DNA of 64,000 bases, taken from the NCBI GenBank assembly GCA_050251615.1, contig JBFWMM010000002.1, positions 97,101 through 161,100 of the forward strand, written 5' to 3'. The DNA comes from Sedimentisphaera sp050251615 (GTDB lineage: Bacteria > Planctomycetota > Phycisphaerae > Sedimentisphaerales > Sedimentisphaeraceae). A program made the translations under genes and the position numbers. How positions within the stretch are numbered: position 1 is the stretch's first letter; every line of letters begins with the position of its first letter. Positions 7,328 to 15,175 of the stretch are shown here, piece after piece. Under the pieces are notes generated by a model. The model searched no databases and was not told the origin of the DNA. It saw nothing but the letters and a program-made list of their open reading frames with translations.

Positions 7328-7756
7328 ATGAATATCGCAATACCCGTTTACAACAGCTTCGTTTCAAACGTATTTGATTTTGCGGGCAGGCTTTTGCTTG
7401 TCAGCTATGAAAATGGCGTTGAGCTGTCTCGCAGGGAGATCAAGCTTGTAAATCCGATTTCCGCTCGCGCCAGGCAGCTCGAGGATAGCGGAGCGGATGT
7501 GCTTCTCTGCGGTGCTTTGTCGCAATCTGTAGCGGCGATGATCGAGGCTGCCGGCATTGCCATTGTGCCATATATCACAGGTGATGTTGAGGAGGTTTTG
7601 AGCGCGTATCTCAGGGGAGAGTTGCTTCGGCCGCCCTTTGAGATGCCGGGCTGCTGGATGCATCGGAGCCGCGGGTGTGGTTGCCGTGAAAGAAGGCGCG
7701 GCAAAAGGCGAGCGGGTGAAAAAAACAACACAGCAAGTGAAAGGAAAAAACTATGA
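7328..7756 (+). CDS. NifX/dinitrogenase iron-molybdenum cofactor-fold protein with basic Cys tail
   Basis: The start at ATG 7328 places AAGATGGTG just upstream and leaves room for a leader from the sigma-54 promoter; ATG 7319 is also possible but would leave almost none. The first 105 residues have the NifX/NafY/ORP fold: MNIAIPVYNSFVSNVFDFAG, then ARQLEDSGADVLLCGALSQ, and AAGIAIVPYITGDVEEVLSAYL. The last ~35 residues change character: MPGCWMHRSRGCGCRERRRG followed by a Lys/Arg-rich end. The C-x7-C-x-C pattern could bind a metal or cluster, and the basic stretch could bind nucleic acid; both are inference. It is first in the cluster and overlaps the next gene (ATGA). Confidence 0.8.
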   Translation: MNIAIPVYNSFVSNVFDFAGRLLLVSYENGVELSRREIKLVNPISARARQLEDSGADVLLCGALSQSVAAMIEAAGIAIVPYITGDVEEVLSAYLRGELLRPPFEMPGCWMHRSRGCGCRERRRGKRRAGEKNNTASERKKL

Positions 7757-8115
7757 AATTAGCCGTAACATCGCAGGGTGATAAGCTTGAGAGCCCCCTT
7801 GACCAGCGTTTTGGCAGGGCAAAATGGATAATCGTTTTTGATACCGAGACGGGCAACTGGCAGGCCCATGGCAATGAAGTAAACCTGACTGCCATACAGG
7901 GTGCGGGCATTCAGACCGGCTCAAACATAGTAAATCTCGGTGCAGATGCCGTTATCACAGGTAACGTCGGGCCTAATGCGTTCAGGGTGCTTCGCGAAGG
8001 TAATGCGGAGGTCTTTCTGAGCGGCCCGGTTACCGTATCCGAAGCAATTGAGGCTTGGAAAAACGACAAATTGAAACAGGTCAGTTCGGCGAATGTCGAA
8101 GGGCATTGGGTATAA
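7753..8115 (+). CDS. ORP-like NifX-family protein
   Basis: This 120-residue protein is a full-length single-domain NifX/DiNase-fold member: MKLAVTSQGDKLESPLDQRFGRAKW, then IQTGSNIVNLGADAVITGNVGPNAF, and VTVSEAIEAWKNDKL. The SPLDQRFGRA and GPNAF phrases are typical of the orange-protein branch, whose Desulfovibrio member binds a Mo-Cu sulfide cluster. It overlaps the preceding gene by ATGA and is followed 10 bases later by the DUF89 gene. Cluster binding is known for the family and not shown here. It is the best candidate for the ORP protein itself among the three NifX-fold proteins in this operon. Confidence 0.85.
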   Translation: MKLAVTSQGDKLESPLDQRFGRAKWIIVFDTETGNWQAHGNEVNLTAIQGAGIQTGSNIVNLGADAVITGNVGPNAFRVLREGNAEVFLSGPVTVSEAIEAWKNDKLKQVSSANVEGHWV

Positions 8116-8125
8116 GGCGTAGCTG

Positions 8126-9010
8126 ATGAAAGTCTATCTTGATTGCTATCCCTGTTTTCTAAGGCAGGCGCTTGATGCAGCACGTTTTGCCACTGATGAC
8201 GAACAAACGCAGCAGATTGTTTTGAGGAGCGTTATGAGGGCTGTTGCTGATTTTAATATGAGCTGCCCGGCGCCAGTGGCTGCGCAGATGATTCACAGGG
8301 TGGTCAGGGAGCTTACGGGCCTCGCAGACCCGTACGCCGAAGCGAAGCAGCGTTGCAACCGGATTGCCATTGATATGTACAGGGAGATGAAAGAGCTTGT
8401 ATCAGCATCAAATGCGCCGCTTGAAACGGCGATTCGTCTGGCGATTGCGGGCAATATCATTGATTTTGGCGTAAAGAGCGAGATTCACATCTCCGATATA
8501 CGCGAGACTGTCGCTGATTCTCTGGCAAGTGAAATGCCGCGGACTGAGATGGACGCTTTCGGAGAAGCGCTTGCTGAAGCGGAGAACATCTTGTATCTCG
8601 CTGACAACGCAGGCGAGATAGTCTTCGACAGGCTCCTGATTGAGCAGTTGCCGATGGAGAAGGTGGTTGTAGCGGTGAGAGGCCTGCCGGCCATAAACGA
8701 CGCGACCATTCAAGATGCAAAGATTGCCGGCATTACAGAGCTTGTTGAAGTAATAGACAACGGCTCGGATGCTCCGGCTACGATTCTTGAAGATTGTTCG
8801 GAGCGCTTTCTTGATGCCTTCAACCGCGCCGATTTGATAATCGCCAAAGGACAGGGCAATTATGAGACGCTCAGCGATGTTGACAAAAACATCTTCTTCC
8901 TTTTGAAGGCGAAGTGTCCGGTGATTGCCGGGCACATCGGTTGTGAGGTGGGGGAGCTGATTTTGAAAAGAAATAAAACGTACAGCGGTTTTGCTTGTGC
9001 AGGCCGTTAA
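8126..9010 (+). CDS. DUF89 / damage-control phosphatase-like protein
   Basis: The protein is 294 residues and begins MKVYLDCYPCFLRQALDAAR, the CxxC-containing start of the archaeal/bacterial DUF89 branch. The central phrase LADNAGEIVFDRLLIEQL contains the metal-binding Asp/Asn/Glu cluster of the family. NDATIQDAKIAGI, VIDNGSDAPATI and DLIIAKGQGNYETL complete the active-site motifs. DUF89 proteins are metal-dependent phosphatases acting on damaged sugar phosphates or cofactors in the members studied; the substrate of this CxxC branch is unknown. It is commonly found with ORP-like clusters in anaerobes, and here sits third in the operon, 10 bases after the ORP-like gene. Confidence 0.88.
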   Translation: MKVYLDCYPCFLRQALDAARFATDDEQTQQIVLRSVMRAVADFNMSCPAPVAAQMIHRVVRELTGLADPYAEAKQRCNRIAIDMYREMKELVSASNAPLETAIRLAIAGNIIDFGVKSEIHISDIRETVADSLASEMPRTEMDAFGEALAEAENILYLADNAGEIVFDRLLIEQLPMEKVVVAVRGLPAINDATIQDAKIAGITELVEVIDNGSDAPATILEDCSERFLDAFNRADLIIAKGQGNYETLSDVDKNIFFLLKAKCPVIAGHIGCEVGELILKRNKTYSGFACAGR

Positions 9011-9041
9011 CAACAAGTAACAATAATAAAGGAGATTTATT

Positions 9042-9329
9042 ATGCCTTATGGAGACAGAACAGGCCCGCTCGGCAGAGGACCGAAAACCGGCAGAGCCGC
9101 AGGCTTCTGCGCAGGTTACGATATGCCTGGCAGTGAAAATTACGCTTTCGGGCGTGGAATGGGTCGCGCAGGCGGCAGAGGCAGGCGTTTCGGCTCTGCG
9201 AGATTCGGCCGCTTTGATCGAACAAATGGCCAGAGTATTTCCGAGCTTTCGGCGAGTTGCGATGAATTGCGCAACACACTTGAAGCTCTCGAGGCCGAGA
9301 TCTCTATTCTCAGAAGCAATAGAGAGTAA
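9042..9329 (+). CDS. DUF5320-family small protein
   Basis: A strong ribosome site (AAAGGAGA) precedes the ATG at 9042. The 95-residue protein starts MPYGDRTGPLGRGPKTGRAA, followed by GFCAGYDMPG and a Gly/Arg-rich stretch (FGRGMGRAGGRGRRFG), then a C-terminal helix (SISELSASCDELRNTLEALE) likely to form a coiled coil. This is the DUF5320 pattern, regularly encoded beside NifX-fold and MinD-ferredoxin genes in anaerobes. No biochemical role is established. The Arg/Gly region could contact nucleic acid or a cluster protein, which is inference. Confidence 0.82.
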   Translation: MPYGDRTGPLGRGPKTGRAAGFCAGYDMPGSENYAFGRGMGRAGGRGRRFGSARFGRFDRTNGQSISELSASCDELRNTLEALEAEISILRSNRE

Positions 9330-9407
9330 CGGTGAACCGTGTGAGCGGGGGGATTATCGTCTCCCCGCAAATCGGTTATTCATTAGAACTGATTGCAGAG
9401 AATTGAA

Positions 9408-9644
9408 ATGGACTCAATTATTGATGTGGAAAATGTTCAAGTCGGCTTTCATCCCGATGGCTACCGCATAGACCGCACTGCTTCTGCCATGAACAGATAT
9501 ACAAAGTGGGACATAGCCCCCAGCAACCACTGGAGCAACCCGAGACCGGTATGTTTTCACAGCCTTCCGACGAGCGGATGGATAGCTGTTGATAAATTTT
9601 TTGACTGGACAGAACAAGCAGAAAACGGAGATTTTCCCGAGTGA
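9408..9644 (+). CDS. Unrecognised small acidic protein inside the ORP-like cluster
   Basis: The ORF encodes 78 residues from ATG 9408, preceded by AGAG; the in-frame start at 9393 adds five residues. It reads MDSIIDVENVQVGFHPDGYR, then NRYTKWDIAPSNHWSNPRPV, and SGWIAVDKFFDWTEQ, with three aromatic-rich patches and one cysteine. I do not recognise a family. Its TGA overlaps the GTG start of the first MinD-type ATPase (GTGA), which argues that it is a real, translated member of the operon. The Desulfovibrio ORP operons also contain a short hypothetical gene next to the ATPases, but I cannot show homology. Confidence 0.65.
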   Translation: MDSIIDVENVQVGFHPDGYRIDRTASAMNRYTKWDIAPSNHWSNPRPVCFHSLPTSGWIAVDKFFDWTEQAENGDFPE

Positions 9645-10498
9645 AACTAACAATAGCAAGCGGTAAAGGCGGTACCGGCAAAACAACTCTCGCCACGAAT
9701 CTGGCGCTTGCGCTCTCTTTGAGCGGGCGCAGTACGGTTTATTTGGACTGCGACGCGGAAGAGCCCAACGGGCACATATTCCTGAAGCCAGAGGTTGAAT
9801 CTGACGAAGATGTTGCAGTGCTTGTTCCGGAGGTGGATTTTGATGCCTGCACGGCCTGCGGCGAATGCGCCAAGATCTGCCGGTTCAGCGCGATAGTATG
9901 CTTGAAGGATAAGCCGCTTCTATTCGAGCAGCTCTGTCATTCCTGCGGCGGCTGCATGCTTGTATGCCCTGTTGGCGCAATCAAAGAGCGGCCGAGGAAG
10001 GTCGGCGTTGTCCGCCGAGGCAGGGCGGGAGCGGTCGGCTTCGTCGATGGCTCTCTGGACATTGGCGCTATCCAGACGCCAGCCGTCATCAAGGCCGTCA
10101 AACAGAACATCACAGATGGCGCAGTAAACATTATAGACTGCCCTCCGGGCACATCCTGCCCCGTGATTGAGGCGGTTCGCGGAAGCGATTTCGTGCTTCT
10201 CGTTACAGAGCCTACGCCTTTCGGGCTCAACGACCTGAAACTGGCCGTTGATATGGTGCGCAGGCTTGAGCTACCGTTTGCCGTGGCGATAAACCGCTGT
10301 GATGCGGGCGATGACGCGGTTCTAAGGTATTGCTGCGAAGAGGCAATAGATGTGCTGTTGCAACTGCCGAACGAAAGGCGGATTGCGGAGTGCTATTCAA
10401 GAGGGCTTATGCTGGCAGAACAGATGCCCGAATACAGGCAGCTCTTTCTGGATATGTTTGAGGCGATTGAGAGAATGGTAAGGGAGGTGAAACAGTGA
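9641..10498 (+). CDS. MinD-superfamily ATPase with inserted ferredoxin domain (first copy)
   Basis: The 285-residue protein has the deviant Walker A SGKGGTGKTT (residues 7-16). A two-cluster ferredoxin module is inserted after the DCDAEEPNGHIFL switch region, with cysteines at 70, 73, 76, 80 and 99, 102, 105, 109. The ATPase fold resumes with IIDCPPGTSCPVIEAV (Walker B region) and VTEPTPFGLNDLKL. It belongs to the MinD/Mrp-like iron-sulfur ATPases found paired in ORP clusters. The start is GTG, overlapping the previous TGA, and its own TGA overlaps the second copy. The two copies probably form a heterodimer that handles Fe-S or Mo-S clusters; this is inferred. Confidence 0.92.
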   Translation: MKLTIASGKGGTGKTTLATNLALALSLSGRSTVYLDCDAEEPNGHIFLKPEVESDEDVAVLVPEVDFDACTACGECAKICRFSAIVCLKDKPLLFEQLCHSCGGCMLVCPVGAIKERPRKVGVVRRGRAGAVGFVDGSLDIGAIQTPAVIKAVKQNITDGAVNIIDCPPGTSCPVIEAVRGSDFVLLVTEPTPFGLNDLKLAVDMVRRLELPFAVAINRCDAGDDAVLRYCCEEAIDVLLQLPNERRIAECYSRGLMLAEQMPEYRQLFLDMFEAIERMVREVKQ

Positions 10499-11397
10499 AA
10501 GAACTTGTAATTATAAGCGGCAAAGGCGGTACCGGCAAAACCAGCATCACAGCGGCGTTCGCCTCTCTTGCGGAGCGCTGTGTGCTGGCCGATTGCGATG
10601 TCGATGCGGCAGACCTGCACCTCATTATGAAGCCGCAAATCTTGCGGAGCGAGTCGTTTTCGGGTGGCAGCAGGGCAGAGATACAGGCAGAGAGTTGCCT
10701 GGCTTGCGCAAGATGTGCGCATGTGTGCAGGTTTGATGCAATCAGCCTTACGGGCCCCGCAAACGATTTCGCCGTGCGCAGCTTTGCGGTTGACCCGATT
10801 TCATGCGAAGGATGTGGAGTCTGTGAGAGGGTCTGTCCGGCGGGAGCGATTAAGTTTGCGCCCGCTGTCAACGGGCAGTGGTTTGAATCAAACACGCGCT
10901 TCGGCACGATGTTGCATGCAAAGCTGGGAATCGCCGAGGAGAACAGCGGAAAGCTCGTTTCTCTGCTCCGGAAAGAGGCACGTATTACGGCTGAAAAAGA
11001 GCAGTGTGATCTGCTCATTGTCGATGGCTCGCCCGGGATAGGCTGCCCTGTGATTGCCTCTGTAACGGGGGCGGATTTACTGCTTATCGTTACCGAGCCA
11101 ACGCTCTCCGGCCTGCACGACCTCCAGCGCGTTGCCAAACTTGCAAAGGGGTTCGGTCTGCCGGCAATGGTATGCGTAAACAAGGCCGATATCAACCCTC
11201 AGATGACTGAGCGGATCTGTGAAATTGCCGCTGAACTTTCGTTTGAGGTTGCGGGGAAGATTCCTTACGATAATTCTTTCACCGCCGCTCAGATAGAGGG
11301 GCAATCATTGATAGAATATGGCGCCTCCGAGGCGACACACTTAATAACGAGAATGTGGCGCGGTATTGAAGAGCGCCTTGAAATAAAACACAACTGA
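10495..11397 (+). CDS. MinD-superfamily ATPase with inserted ferredoxin domain (second copy)
   Basis: This 300-residue paralogue of the preceding gene has Walker A SGKGGTGKTS (8-17), LADCDVDAADLHL, inserted ferredoxin cysteines at 68, 71, 74, 78 and 104, 107, 110, 114, then VDGSPGIGCPVIASV and VTEPTLSGLHDLQRV. It differs in the spacer between the two cysteine sets, which is longer, so it is not a recent tandem copy. GTG start overlapping the upstream TGA gives coupled translation. The C-terminal phrase AGKIPYDNSFTAAQIEGQSL is typical of the family and may form the dimer face. Confidence 0.92.
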   Translation: MKELVIISGKGGTGKTSITAAFASLAERCVLADCDVDAADLHLIMKPQILRSESFSGGSRAEIQAESCLACARCAHVCRFDAISLTGPANDFAVRSFAVDPISCEGCGVCERVCPAGAIKFAPAVNGQWFESNTRFGTMLHAKLGIAEENSGKLVSLLRKEARITAEKEQCDLLIVDGSPGIGCPVIASVTGADLLLIVTEPTLSGLHDLQRVAKLAKGFGLPAMVCVNKADINPQMTERICEIAAELSFEVAGKIPYDNSFTAAQIEGQSLIEYGASEATHLITRMWRGIEERLEIKHN

Positions 11398-11416
11398 CTA
11401 AAAGGAAAAAACAAGT

Positions 11417-11755
11417 ATGAGATTTGCAATCCCCTTACATGATGGCAAGCTGACAATGCACTTCGGCCACTGCGAAAAATTCGCCATTATTGACGCCGAT
11501 ACAACCACGCAGACAATCACCGCGCAGGGGCAGAAAATCCCGCCGGCTCATGAGCCCGGAGTTTTGCCGAAATGGCTTGCCGAGGAAGGCGTAAATGTGA
11601 TTATAGCTGGCGGAATCGGCCAGAGAGCCCAGCAACTTTTCGCAATGAATGGTATCAAAGTGCTTTTCGGTGCGGCCGCTGATACGCCTGAAAATCTGGT
11701 AAAGGCCTATATGGCCGGTAATCTCAGCACGGGGTCGAATGTCTGCGACCATTAA
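11417..11755 (+). CDS. NifX-family protein (third copy in the cluster)
   Basis: The 112-residue single-domain protein begins MRFAIPLHDGKLTMHFGHCE, the start shared by the NifX-fold proteins that accompany MinD-ferredoxin ATPases. The phrase PGVLPKWLAEEGVNVIIAGG and the end DTPENLVKAYMAGNL complete the fold. H15 and C19 in HFGHCE are plausible ligands for metal or cluster. GGAAAAA lies upstream of the ATG. The 3' end overlaps the MBL-fold gene by 17 bases. The exact substrate is unknown. Confidence 0.88.
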   Translation: MRFAIPLHDGKLTMHFGHCEKFAIIDADTTTQTITAQGQKIPPAHEPGVLPKWLAEEGVNVIIAGGIGQRAQQLFAMNGIKVLFGAAADTPENLVKAYMAGNLSTGSNVCDH

Positions 11756-12575
11756 ACCCGAAAATGGCGAAGTTTCGATAACGGTGCTCGTCGATAATCT
11801 CGCGGCCGATGGCTTTGGTTGCGAACACGGGCTTTCCCTCTGGATAAAACATCCCGAGGGAAACGTCCTGTTTGATGCGGGGCAAAGCTCGCTTGTTGCG
11901 GATAATGCCACAAAGGCCGGAGTGGATTTAAGCTCAGCTGATGCGATAGTTTTAAGCCACGGCCATTACGACCATACCGGCGGCCTTGCTGCGGTGCCGG
12001 CGAATGATTGCCCCATCTATCTGCACTCCGCCGCGCTTGAGGAAAAGTACAAGCGCCTCGGGCAGGGCGGCAAATATATCGGCATGCCAGATTCGGCGCG
12101 AGTTGCCCTTGCAGGCAGAGTTATTCGATTCACTGAACAGCGCACGCAGATTTTCCGCAGCCTTTTCGCCACCGGCTCGATCGGCGGGGCAAAAGACATA
12201 AAGCCGGAAGGGTATTTCTATACCGACCTTACCTGCCGCATTCCGGATATGTTCGCCGATGACCAGGCTGTTTATGTAGAAACGAGCCGTGGTCTGCTGG
12301 TTGTCCTCGGCTGCACACACAGCGGCCTCGAAAATACCCTCAGCCATATCTGCCGCTTGGCAGGCCAAAAGCAGATATACGCGGTTATCGGAGGCACGCA
12401 TCTCTCGAAGGCATCCGATGAGGAAATTGAGGATGTCGCAGGCGTTCTTAAAGATTATGGAGTGGAGAAGATTTACCCCCTGCATTGTACGGGGAAAAGA
12501 GCGAAAGAAAAGCTCGGCGCTTGCTTTGGCTCGCGCAGCGTAAATCTGAAAGCAGGCGAGGCGGTATTATTCTGA
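11739..12575 (+). CDS. MBL-fold metallohydrolase
   Basis: The 278-residue protein has the metallo-beta-lactamase motif LSHGHYDHTGGL (HxHxDH), a second metal histidine in LGCTHSGLENT, and a final IYPLHCTG. The opening VSITVLVDNLAADGFGCEHG and the order of motifs match the branch of dihydropterin-like MBL proteins (COG1237 type), whose members include a methanopterin-precursor synthase; the actual reaction here is unknown. Members of this branch occur in ORP-type clusters. It overlaps the preceding NifX-like gene by 17 bases and is the last gene of the tightly packed run. Confidence 0.85.
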   Translation: MSATIKPENGEVSITVLVDNLAADGFGCEHGLSLWIKHPEGNVLFDAGQSSLVADNATKAGVDLSSADAIVLSHGHYDHTGGLAAVPANDCPIYLHSAALEEKYKRLGQGGKYIGMPDSARVALAGRVIRFTEQRTQIFRSLFATGSIGGAKDIKPEGYFYTDLTCRIPDMFADDQAVYVETSRGLLVVLGCTHSGLENTLSHICRLAGQKQIYAVIGGTHLSKASDEEIEDVAGVLKDYGVEKIYPLHCTGKRAKEKLGACFGSRSVNLKAGEAVLF

Positions 12576-12664
12576 TGACAAAATAGTTGCAAAAGAGAAA
12601 ATGAAAAGTAAACTTTATAATTGAGTAGAGTAGCGTTCGGGTTTTTGAAAAAAGGCAAATTTAA

Positions 12665-12742
12665 ATGCAAAAGGGTACGGTAATGGGCGGCAGCGTTGCT
12701 GAGGAAGATGAGAAGATGCTTGAAGGTCTTTTGTCGGACTGA
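12665..12742 (+). CDS. Possible 25-residue ORF
   Basis: MQKGTVMGGSVAEEDEKMLE followed by GLLSD is encoded between the MBL-fold gene and the CoA-disulfide reductase gene. It is short, has no clear ribosome site (AAAAGGC is 9 bases off), and shows no recognised motif. I list it because the 215-base gap holds nothing else and the sequence is hydrophilic and helix-like. It may equally be chance. Confidence 0.2.
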   Translation: MQKGTVMGGSVAEEDEKMLEGLLSD

Positions 12743-12790
12743 ACAAACTTTACTGTAAATTGTAATAAAAAGTGCCGGAAGGATTTGTAA

Positions 12791-14473
12791 ATGGATTCAA
12801 AACTGAAAGTAGTGATTGTGGGCGGCGTTGCGGCGGGGCCTAAAGCGGGCTCAAAGATCATTCGCCTTTGCCCCGAAGCTGATGTTACGCTCGTAGAGAT
12901 GGGCGAATTCCTCTCTTATGCCGGTTGCGGCTTGCCGTATTATATCTCGGGCGTTGTAAAAGAGCAGGCCGAGCTTATGAGTACGCCCGTGGGCACAGTT
13001 CGGGATTCGGTGTTCTTCCAGAACGTGAAGAACGTTCATGTAAACAACCACACCGAGGCAACGCAAATCAATGTAGAAGAGAAGACGCTCACCGTCGTTG
13101 ACCTCAAAAACGGCACGCAGAGAAACCTGCCTTACGACAAGCTCGTACTTGCCACAGGCGCTTCGCCCGTGCATATCCCCATTCCGGGCGCTAAGCTGAA
13201 GAACGTCTTTTCGCTCCACGGCGTCGAGGATGCTGAGGGAATCAAGGCGGCATTCAGTAGCGGCAAGGCGCAGGACGTAACGATTATCGGCGGCGGGCTT
13301 ATCGGCATTGAGGTTGCCGAGGCATTCACTGAGATTGGCGCGCGCGTTACGATTGTTGAGGCGCTTGAGCAGATCCTTTCATTCCTCGATGAGGAGATGG
13401 CCGCGCTTGTTACCAAGCACCTCGAATCGAAGGGCGTCAAGGTGCTTGCGGGCACGAAGGTAACCGCGCTTGAGGGCGAGCGGAGCGTGAAAGCAGCCGT
13501 TACCGATAAAGGTACAATTGCAGCCGATATAGTCATTATGGCGGTCGGCGTTAAGCCGAATGTGAAGCTGGCAAAGGAAGCGGGCCTTGCGATAGGCGCT
13601 TTCGGCGGCATTGATGTCAATGAGAAGATGCAGACGAGCAATCCGGATGTTTATGCTGTCGGCGATTGCGTGGAGGTGAAGAATCTGGTTACGGGCAAAA
13701 AGGTGTTTATGCCGCTCGGCTCCACCGCGAACAAGCACGGCAGGGTGGCCGCGATGAATATCTGCGGCAGGGAGGATTCCTTCCCTGGCGTTCTCAACAC
13801 CGCGATATGCAAGGTGTTCGATTATGGCGTTGCCTGCACGGGTCTTTCTGAGAAGAAGGCGCTTCAAGAGGGATATGATATTATAACGGTTCTTACGCCC
13901 GCGCCTGACAAAGCGCACTTCTATCCCACAGCAAAGCCGATTCTGATGAAGCTTGTCGCTCAGAAGGGCACAAGAAAACTGCTCGGTGTGCAGATTGTCG
14001 GCCCGGGTGATGTTGATAAGAGAATTGATGTCTCGGCGACCGCTATCACAGCCGGAATGACCGTTGATCAGGTCGCCCAGCTCGACCTCGCCTATGCGCC
14101 GCCTTATGCGCCCGTGATGGACAATATCATCACCGCCGCAAATATCGCGCGTAACAAGCTTGACGGCGTTTTTGAATCCATCACGCCGATGCAGGTGAAA
14201 GCGAAGATTGATGCGGGCGAGGATTTTGTACTGCTGGATGTTCGTACGCCCGGCGAGTATGAGCAGATGCGCATTGAAAACTCTGTGCTTATGCCGCTCG
14301 GCAAGATCAGGGAATCCTCCGGCAAGCTTCCGAAAGACAAGGAGATTGTGACATTCTGCAAGATCTCTCTGCGCGGCTACGAGGCGGCGCTAATCCTCAA
14401 GCACCGCGGCTTCAAAGACGTGAAGGTGATGGATGGCGGCTTGTTGATGTGGCCCTATGAGCTCGTAAAGTAG
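12791..14473 (+). CDS. CoA-disulfide reductase / NADH oxidase fused to rhodanese domain
   Basis: The 560-residue protein has an N-terminal FAD-binding GGVAAGPKAGSK in place of the usual GxGxxG, the redox-active C46 in LSYAGCGLPYY, a second nucleotide-binding motif (IIGGGLIGIEVAEAF), and the FAD motif VYAVGDCVEV. After about residue 455 comes a rhodanese domain with the catalytic C523 (VTFCKISLRGYEA). The family reduces CoA disulfide, polysulfide or persulfide with NAD(P)H. The rhodanese cysteine suggests handling of sulfane sulfur. It lies 215 bases after the ORP-like cluster on the same strand, with GGAAGGA upstream of the ATG. A shared role in sulfur chemistry is plausible but not shown. 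Confidence 0.92.
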   Translation: MDSKLKVVIVGGVAAGPKAGSKIIRLCPEADVTLVEMGEFLSYAGCGLPYYISGVVKEQAELMSTPVGTVRDSVFFQNVKNVHVNNHTEATQINVEEKTLTVVDLKNGTQRNLPYDKLVLATGASPVHIPIPGAKLKNVFSLHGVEDAEGIKAAFSSGKAQDVTIIGGGLIGIEVAEAFTEIGARVTIVEALEQILSFLDEEMAALVTKHLESKGVKVLAGTKVTALEGERSVKAAVTDKGTIAADIVIMAVGVKPNVKLAKEAGLAIGAFGGIDVNEKMQTSNPDVYAVGDCVEVKNLVTGKKVFMPLGSTANKHGRVAAMNICGREDSFPGVLNTAICKVFDYGVACTGLSEKKALQEGYDIITVLTPAPDKAHFYPTAKPILMKLVAQKGTRKLLGVQIVGPGDVDKRIDVSATAITAGMTVDQVAQLDLAYAPPYAPVMDNIITAANIARNKLDGVFESITPMQVKAKIDAGEDFVLLDVRTPGEYEQMRIENSVLMPLGKIRESSGKLPKDKEIVTFCKISLRGYEAALILKHRGFKDVKVMDGGLLMWPYELVK

Positions 14474-14493
14474 GGGCGGTTCACGAACCGCCC
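14474..14493. repeat. GGGCGGTTC/GAACCGCCC palindrome
   Basis: A near-perfect inverted repeat (nine-base arms, two-base centre) begins right after the stop codon of the CoA-disulfide reductase. The form TAGGGGCGGTTC..GAACCGCCC resembles short intergenic palindromes that recur in many bacterial genomes. Two relatives lie at 17092-17112 and 38384-38411. It may also act as a transcript-end hairpin, although no T-run follows. Confidence 0.6.
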
Positions 14494-14580
14494 GAAATGC
14501 TTCCCGCTTGACTGACAGTATTCTTTGTCGATAATGAAAAAATCACAGCAACAATACCTGTCAGTTTAAGGAAGGCATTT

Positions 14581-15171
14581 ATGGCAAGAGCCAAGAATAC
14601 GGCAGCAACGCTTGGTTTCGAGAAGAAGATAGATCTTAATACGAACTTGAAACTTTTTGAGCTGTGTTATGACCAATACAAGGCAGAGTTAGGGGAATCT
14701 GATAAGATATATCAGAAATGTTCCATCATGATTTTGGTAGTTCCTGTGCTTATAGGGGTGCTCGTTAAAATAGGAGATATGTCCCTGTTTCAATCCGTTC
14801 TGTTAAAAGATGGATGTGGCTTATGGCAACTTCTTTACGTCATTGGCAGTGTGATATCTATAGTCTTAATCTGTATGGCAACGTATAACACTGCTATGTG
14901 CGTTATACCGAGACAATATAAATCACTGAATACAATGGTAGCTTGGTATAAGTATTTCTCTGAGCGCAAGGATGATTCATGTCAGGATGATTCGTCATCG
15001 GGTGCCTTTTCAGAGTTGTCTAAGAAACTTTCCGAAGCAAAAGATTGTAATGACTTATTAAACGAAAAAAGGCGTCAACATTTCGGGAAATCAATACGTT
15101 TTGCTTGTTACAGCTTGATTCCTTTGGCGCTTCAAGCTTTGGTTTTATTTGTGATTAAAATTACAGGATAG
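14581..15171 (+). CDS. Predicted three-transmembrane protein, SLATT-like layout
   Basis: I do not recognise the family with certainty. The 196-residue protein has TM helices at about 48-67, 82-104 and 173-193, a charged N-terminus, and a cytoplasmic-looking loop (106-170) with a Ser/Asp patch. The C-terminal LNEKRRQHFGKSIRFACYSL followed by a hydrophobic helix resembles the layout of SLATT-type membrane effectors in nucleotide-signalling defence systems, but no synthase is nearby. GGAAGG lies before the ATG. Local base composition is AT-richer than the flanking genes, and the gene stands with three tiny ORFs between unrelated metabolic genes, suggesting recent insertion. Confidence 0.6.
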   Translation: MARAKNTAATLGFEKKIDLNTNLKLFELCYDQYKAELGESDKIYQKCSIMILVVPVLIGVLVKIGDMSLFQSVLLKDGCGLWQLLYVIGSVISIVLICMATYNTAMCVIPRQYKSLNTMVAWYKYFSERKDDSCQDDSSSGAFSELSKKLSEAKDCNDLLNEKRRQHFGKSIRFACYSLIPLALQALVLFVIKITG

Positions 15172-15175
15172 AAAA

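Noticed and set aside
8995..9471. 158-codon ORF overlapping DUF5320
   Set aside because: It is in a different frame from the DUF5320 protein, which has a strong ribosome site and family sequence.
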